Assembly (NCBI GenBank): GCA_910583675.1
Contig: CAJTYH010000026.1
Location: 1-43,973 of the forward strand
DNA from: an uncultured Muribaculaceae bacterium
GTDB lineage: Bacteria; Bacteroidota; Bacteroidia; Bacteroidales; Muribaculaceae
Direction of reading: 5' to 3'
Length of the DNA stretch: 43,973 bases
The translations under genes and the position numbers were made by a program. Of the stretch, positions 41,707 through 43,973 are shown piece by piece. Numbering within the stretch: the stretch's first letter is position 1; every line of letters starts with the position of its first letter. The notes beneath the pieces are model-generated. The model was not told the DNA's origin, made no database searches, and worked only from the letters and a program-made list of their open reading frames with translations.

Positions 41707-43383
41707 ATGGAAGAAAAAGCATACAATGCCGATATACTTGAGGTCTATCAGCAAAGTTTCCGTGACAATTGGTCGTTGCCCGCGTTGACAGAATACGGCT
41801 CCGACGAGATCTTGAGTTATGGCGAGATGGCACGTCGCATCGCCCGTATACATCTGTTCTATCAGCAGATCGGAATAAAGAGGGGAGACAAGGTGGCGCT
41901 CCTTGGCAAGAATTCCCCTACATGGGTCATGTGCTTCATGGCTACTATCACGTACGGGGCTACGATAGTGCCGATCCTGGCCGACTTCAATCCTCACGAC
42001 GCGATGCATATAATAAACCACAGCGGTGCTTCGCTGTTGTTTGTGAACCAGTCTATCTGGGAGACATATGAATTTGAGCGCATGCCGGGGCTGAAAGCTG
42101 CGATCTCGCTTGAGACGCGTCATGTGCTTGCTGAGCGTACGGCAGGCGGTGAAGCGCCGGTGGAACGTGTGGTAAGGAATCTCTCACGCCGCTTCCGTTC
42201 GGTCTACAAGAGTGGCTTCAATCCCGAGGATGTGAAGTATCCCAAGGTGGACAAGGATGCTACGGCAATAATAAACTATACATCCGGCACTACGGGATTT
42301 TCCAAGGGCGTGATGCTGACGTTTGACAATGTCTGCGGCAATGTGATGTTCGGCGTGCAGTCACGGTTGCATTATGAGGGTTCGCGTGCATTGTCGTTCC
42401 TGCCTCTGGCGCATGCCTACGGGTGCGCTTTCGACATGCTTGTGCCGCTTGCCGTGGGCACGTTCGTCACGCTTTTCGGAAAGGCTCCTACACCGCGCCT
42501 CCTCCTTGGGGCTATGGCAAAGGTGCGCCCGAACCTGGTGATCTGCGTGCCCTTGATCCTTGAGAAGATATACCGTAAGCAGATAGTGCCCATGATCACG
42601 CGCCGTGCCATACGATGGGCGCTCGCCCTTCCGTTGATCGACGGTGCCATATATGCCAAGATACGCAATAAGCTTGTGGAGGCATTCGGGGGCGAGTTCG
42701 AGGAGGTGATTATCGGAGGAGCACCGCTCAACGGTGAGGTGGAAGCGTTTCTGCATAAGATAAAGTTCCCCTTTACCGTGGGGTATGGCATGACCGAGTG
42801 CGGCCCGCTGATAAGTTACACACCGTGGCGTGAATTCGTGCCGACGAGTTGCGGCCGCACGCTGCCTAACATGGAGAGCAAGATCGTCAGCGACGATCCC
42901 GAGCACATCGCCGGAGAGATCTGTGTGCGTGGCCAGAACCGTATGAAGGGATATTACAAAAGTCCCGACATAACCGAGCAGACAATAGATGCCGAGGGTT
43001 GGCTCCATACGGGCGACATGGGCACGCGGTCTGTTGATGGCACAATTTTCATAAAAGGTCGCTATAAGACCATGATATTGAGCGCTTCGGGGCAGAACAT
43101 CTATCCCGAGGAGATAGAAGCCAAGCTCAACAACATGCCCTATGTGTCCGAGAGCCTCATTGTGGAGCGCGGGAAGGGGCTGACGGCGTTGGTGTACCCC
43201 GATTACGAGCGCATGGATGCCGACGGCATAGAGGTGGCTCAGCTTCCGGAGATCATGGAGCGCAACCGCACCGACCTCAATGCGCTTGTGGCACCGTATG
43301 AGAAGGTCGACCATGTGCAGCTTACCCCCAACGAGTTCGAGAAGACCCCCAAGAAATCCATAAAGCGTTTCCTGTATTCTTGA
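41707..43383 (+). CDS. long-chain fatty acid-CoA ligase (AMP-binding family)
   Basis: Adenylate-forming enzyme of 558 aa that activates fatty acids to acyl-CoA, at the inner face of the membrane. Motifs: the P-loop NYTSGTTGFSKGVML (near 190-204), SFLPLAHAYG, the A5 block GYGMTECGPLISY, GWLHTGDMG and KTMILSASGQNIYPEEIE, and the C-terminal catalytic Lys region KTPKKSIKRFLYS. ATG 41705-41709 region: start at 41707, with the first residues MEEKAYNADILEVY. Its function in envelope lipid turnover or salvage is inferred from the family. Confidence 0.92.
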   Translation: MEEKAYNADILEVYQQSFRDNWSLPALTEYGSDEILSYGEMARRIARIHLFYQQIGIKRGDKVALLGKNSPTWVMCFMATITYGATIVPILADFNPHDAMHIINHSGASLLFVNQSIWETYEFERMPGLKAAISLETRHVLAERTAGGEAPVERVVRNLSRRFRSVYKSGFNPEDVKYPKVDKDATAIINYTSGTTGFSKGVMLTFDNVCGNVMFGVQSRLHYEGSRALSFLPLAHAYGCAFDMLVPLAVGTFVTLFGKAPTPRLLLGAMAKVRPNLVICVPLILEKIYRKQIVPMITRRAIRWALALPLIDGAIYAKIRNKLVEAFGGEFEEVIIGGAPLNGEVEAFLHKIKFPFTVGYGMTECGPLISYTPWREFVPTSCGRTLPNMESKIVSDDPEHIAGEICVRGQNRMKGYYKSPDITEQTIDAEGWLHTGDMGTRSVDGTIFIKGRYKTMILSASGQNIYPEEIEAKLNNMPYVSESLIVERGKGLTALVYPDYERMDADGIEVAQLPEIMERNRTDLNALVAPYEKVDHVQLTPNEFEKTPKKSIKRFLYS

Positions 43384-43407
43384 ATTGAAAGGAAGTAAGA
43401 ACGCTCA

Positions 43408-43459
43408 GACAACATCTCCCCGATGAATCGCAACTGCGATTCATCGGGGAGATGTTGTC
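43408..43459. repeat. 25-bp perfect palindromic hairpin between convergent genes
   Basis: Arms 43408-43432 and 43435-43459 are exact reverse complements with a 2-base centre. It lies between the ends of the convergent ligase and DUF805 genes, where a shared terminator is expected, but it is much longer than needed and has no T-run on either side. Confidence 0.95.
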
Positions 43460-43501
43460 AATTCATTATGCCACGTTATGAAATGGCAATTTTGGATAAG
43501 C

Positions 43502-43909
43502 TCAGGCAACGGGAGCGCCGAAACGGTTTACTTCAGGCTCGCCTTTCTTGCAGCACCAGATGATATAGATGATGTTGCCCACGAGCGGGATAAGGTTGAT
43601 GAAATACCAGCCGCCACCTTTGCCTATGTCGTGCAGACGACGCCATGCCACAGCCAGTGAAGGCACAAACAGGGCGAGGCCTACGGCATAATTCAGGCCG
43701 AGGAACAATTTGCCAAGGAAGGAACCGCCGAAAATAGCTACCAGTGCTCCGAATACCATGCTGATAATGAGCTGGAACAGTATCCACCACCAGAATTCTG
43801 CACGCCCGGCGCGTCCGCTGAAAGTCGCATATTTGTTGAAACAGATCTGGATTGCATCGCCAAAGCCTATGTAGTTGTACTGCTGTGGCTGTTGATTGTA
43901 ATTTTCCAT
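43502..43909 (-). CDS. DUF805 inner-membrane protein
   Basis: Small membrane protein of 135 aa of the DUF805 family: a Gln/Tyr-rich N-terminal tail (about 1-17), the signature FSGRAGRAEFWWWILFQLI (about 31-50), three to four membrane helices, AWRRLHDIGKGGGWYFINLIPLVGNIIYII and a short charged end. The function of the family is not known; members are common in Bacteroidota. The 64 bases between its ATG and the window end hold no clear promoter element. Confidence 0.93.
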   Translation of the reverse strand: MENYNQQPQQYNYIGFGDAIQICFNKYATFSGRAGRAEFWWWILFQLIISMVFGALVAIFGGSFLGKLFLGLNYAVGLALFVPSLAVAWRRLHDIGKGGGWYFINLIPLVGNIIYIIWCCKKGEPEVNRFGAPVA

Positions 43910-43973
43910 TTTTTTGTTGTTTTAGAGGGTGTTTAATAATGAATGTTAATATTCGGGAGCCGATTTAGCAGCA

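Overview
The window looks like a chromosomal segment of a gut member of the order Bacteroidales, most likely Muribaculaceae or a close relative. The evidence is: many starts preceded by the Bacteroidota-type promoter (TTG/TTTG, about 20 bp, TAnnTTTG); a one-protein hybrid two-component system; a BtuB/BtuG corrinoid-uptake pair; a MurF-Alr fusion; GSCFA, DUF4105 and DUF1846 proteins; a PorE-like OmpA lipoprotein; and secreted proteins ending in type IX-like sorting domains. The family-level placement is inference.

Layout. 1-328: the possible tail of an upstream gene and the promoter of the hybrid sensor. 329-4402 (+): hybrid two-component regulator. 4407-7935 (-): cobalamin riboswitch, riboswitch-controlled terminator, btuB and btuG, a complete corrinoid capture operon. 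7965-12557 (+): GluQRS, DUF1846 protein and a beta-propeller glycoside-hydrolase-like lipoprotein. 12660-18400: an AT-richer accessory stretch with a GNAT gene and its 52-aa upstream partner (toxin-antitoxin-like), a stand-alone structured RNA with its own promoter and terminator, an operon of a 98-aa protein, a BspA/MBG surface protein and a 131-aa protein, and an AbiD/F-like HEPN protein preceded by a short hairpin RNA. 18437-22184 (-): guaA, then a C10 cysteine peptidase with a coupled lipoprotein. 22240-25027: a KefB-type antiporter and a four-helix-bundle gene enclosed by 33-bp inverted repeats. 25038-33100 (-): a coiled-coil membrane protein, SecA, a PafA-like protein whose active site is lost, and a DUF4105 membrane protein. 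33100-41447 (-): a large secreted protein, MurF-Alr, a GSCFA protein and a PorE-like OmpA lipoprotein. 41597-43973: a long-chain acyl-CoA ligase, a 25-bp palindrome and a DUF805 protein.

Most of the window is housekeeping or envelope biology. The parts most worth a second look are in 13.2-18.4 kb: a roughly 325-nt RNA of unknown family whose 3' end can form a terminator or a competing helix, and the HEPN Abi protein carrying two RX4H motifs with a small terminated RNA directly in front of its start codon. The arrangement of the second resembles AbiF-type RNA-antitoxin modules. Elsewhere, the inverted-repeat-bounded four-helix-bundle gene and the apparent pseudo-phosphatase next to secA stand out. 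No rRNA, tRNA, CRISPR array, transposase or integrase gene was seen. All family assignments come from reading motifs by eye, with no database search.
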